Below, piece by piece: positions 62,871 to 64,000 of a stretch of 64,000 bases of DNA. The DNA is from Tetracentron sinense (lineage: Eukaryota > Streptophyta > Magnoliopsida > Trochodendrales > Trochodendraceae). The DNA lies in assembly GCA_015143295.1 (NCBI GenBank), contig CM026568.1, positions 22,760,607 through 22,824,606 of the forward strand, read 5' to 3'. A model generated the notes under the pieces. It was not told where the DNA came from. It searched no databases and was given only the letters and a program-made list of their open reading frames with translations. Both the position numbers and the translations under genes were made by a program. Numbering within the stretch: the first letter of the stretch is position 1; every line of letters begins with the position of its first letter.

Positions 62871-63125
62871 GGGTGTTAAATGTTGATAGATAGAGAGATT
62901 ATCCCATAGGATTCGTATAATTAATCGGATAATATCACCATCTATTAACACTCCAACAAAGGTTGATTGACTGTCATGCTCATCTTGAGGGCTTGCAGCC
63001 TAAGTCATCGCTTACATTACTTAAACAAAGTGGTGTGGCATCCTCGTGCGCCATTGTATCTTTTTTTTCTTTTGTACATTTTTTTAGTTGACTATTAACT
63101 ATCTTTAACGTAGAGGTTGAAAATT
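62871..63125. other. Spacer, no gene seen
   Basis: Short sequence without a credible frame. It continues the worn upstream repeat. Confidence 0.3.
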
Positions 63126-63420
63126 TTCAAATAGATGAATGTTGTGCCAGCTTATAACAGAGGAAATGATTAATCATTTACTCTTTCAATACCCTTTTAC
63201 GGTTAACCTCTAAAACTATTTTCTCTCATCTTGGAATTGTCTGGATTTTTTGTGTTCCTTCTAGGACTTTATATCTTATTGCAGTCAAGTTCCCTAGATT
63301 CTCGTTTGGATCACTTTTGGGCTCTTCTTCCGAGAGCTATTTCTTGGTTCATATGGGAAGAGAGAAATATGTTCAATTTTTTAATGGCATCTCTTTAGTT
63401 GTTCAAGAATAGTTAAATTT
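63126..63420 (+). pseudogene. LINE zf-RVT fragment
   Basis: The plus-strand frames across breaks give a degraded zf-RVT tail, including LPRAISWFIWEERNMFNF, the W-x2-WEERN-type motif that ends many plant LINE-like reverse transcriptase proteins. It is similar in kind to the fragment at 18186-19560 (AWTI plus KERNQRVF). No start, several stops. Confidence 0.6.
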
Positions 63421-63429
63421 CTTGCACAT

Positions 63430-63640
63430 GCCGTCAAAATATTTAAAAAAATATTAACCCTATGGGTTAAATTTTTTGAACCAGAGTTAAAAGTTTTTAA
63501 TAATATATTTTCTAAAAACCAATGTTAGATTATTGAACCTTAACTGTTAGTTAATTTTAACCAAAGTTAATAGGGATTATAAGGGACACATGTTGACCTG
63601 TGGGTGCGATTGAACTCTCCCAAAATTCAATCACAATTAG
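63430..63640. mobile_element. Foldback element, right part
   Basis: TATTAACCCTATGGGTTAAA, AACCAATGTTAGATTATTGA, AGGGACACATGTTGACCTG and GTGCGATTGAACTCTCCC. It is the same subfamily as 57683-57949. Confidence 0.6.
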
Positions 63641-63699
63641 CTGTGATTGATCTCCTCGAGAGAATGGAACCATGAACGGGATTGGATTTGCCTGGCTCA

Positions 63700-63880
63700 C
63701 TTACAAAGCCCCTTTAATTACCCCTTTAACCCAAATTAAAAAATTTTCATTCCTATAATTAGAACTTTTAAACATTTTTTAAAAAAAAACAAGGTTATGT
63801 GAGTAAACACTAAAGGTTAGTGAATCTTAACCACAGTCAAAGAGTGTTAAAAGAGACACATGTCAACCTGTGAAATGAAG
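63700..63880. mobile_element. Foldback element remnant
   Basis: The left part carries ACCCCTTTAACCCAAATTAA. The right part carries AGTGAATCTTAACCACAGTC and AAAGAGACACATGTCAACCT. Confidence 0.5.
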
Positions 63881-64000
63881 ACAATACCATTTTGGTTTGA
63901 AGAGGGCAGACCAAATCCCATTCCACCATGTACACTTTACATTAGGAATATACACGGTGCCACTGGCACAAGTTAGCCGAATATATATATAAATATAAAA
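63881..64000. other. Window end, no feature seen
   Basis: Short mixed sequence without a recognised element, ending in an AT run. Confidence 0.3.

Overview
This is a stretch of a flowering-plant nuclear genome. It has plant spliceosome and microRNA genes, AT-rich spacers, and far more transposon sequence than genes. I cannot name the species. I can support six real genes. (1) A MIR159 microRNA gene lies on + near 7.6 kb. (2) The MOS4/SPF27 (BCAS2-like) splicing-factor gene lies on -, with six exons spanning 13652-21276 that can be joined into a 250-residue protein. (3-6) Four tandem copies of a small, single-exon, probably plastid-targeted membrane protein of unknown function lie on -, at 43.0, 47.6, 58.8 and 60.8 kb. 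A fifth, orphan copy of that family's upstream region, without a reading frame, sits near 29.3-30.0 kb.

Layout: 1-7.1 kb holds foldback elements, SINEs and MITEs. 7.35-8.95 kb is the MIR159 transcription unit. 9-13.3 kb is spacer with small tandem duplications. 13.65-21.3 kb is MOS4, whose 5.3-kb second intron holds a LINE fragment and hAT MITEs. 22.7-25.2 kb is a solo LTR. 25.4-27.4 and 32.1-33.4 kb are two related Helitrons. 34.97-37.64 kb is a third Helitron carrying what looks like a captured gene start. 37.8-42.0 kb is a solo LTR with an unusual two-length minisatellite, split by a second solo LTR. 42-62.5 kb is the gene-family array. Between its second and third copies lies a nest: a solo LTR (49.3-54.9 kb) interrupted by a LINE and by another solo LTR of its own family. 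62.5-64 kb is repeat debris.

Many insertions can be bounded to the base by target-site duplications (TSDs), so their relative order can be read. MITEs shared by array copies 3 and 4 predate their duplication. A SINE-like insert unique to copy 4 postdates it and sits between that gene's TATA-like box and its ATG. Three diverged long-LTR copies share a short acidic open segment behind a conserved splice-acceptor-like site, in the same phase; this is the least explained signal in the window. The commonest repeat is a foldback family whose arms carry a G-box-like CACGTG. No rRNA or functional tRNA gene, CRISPR array or bacterial feature was seen.
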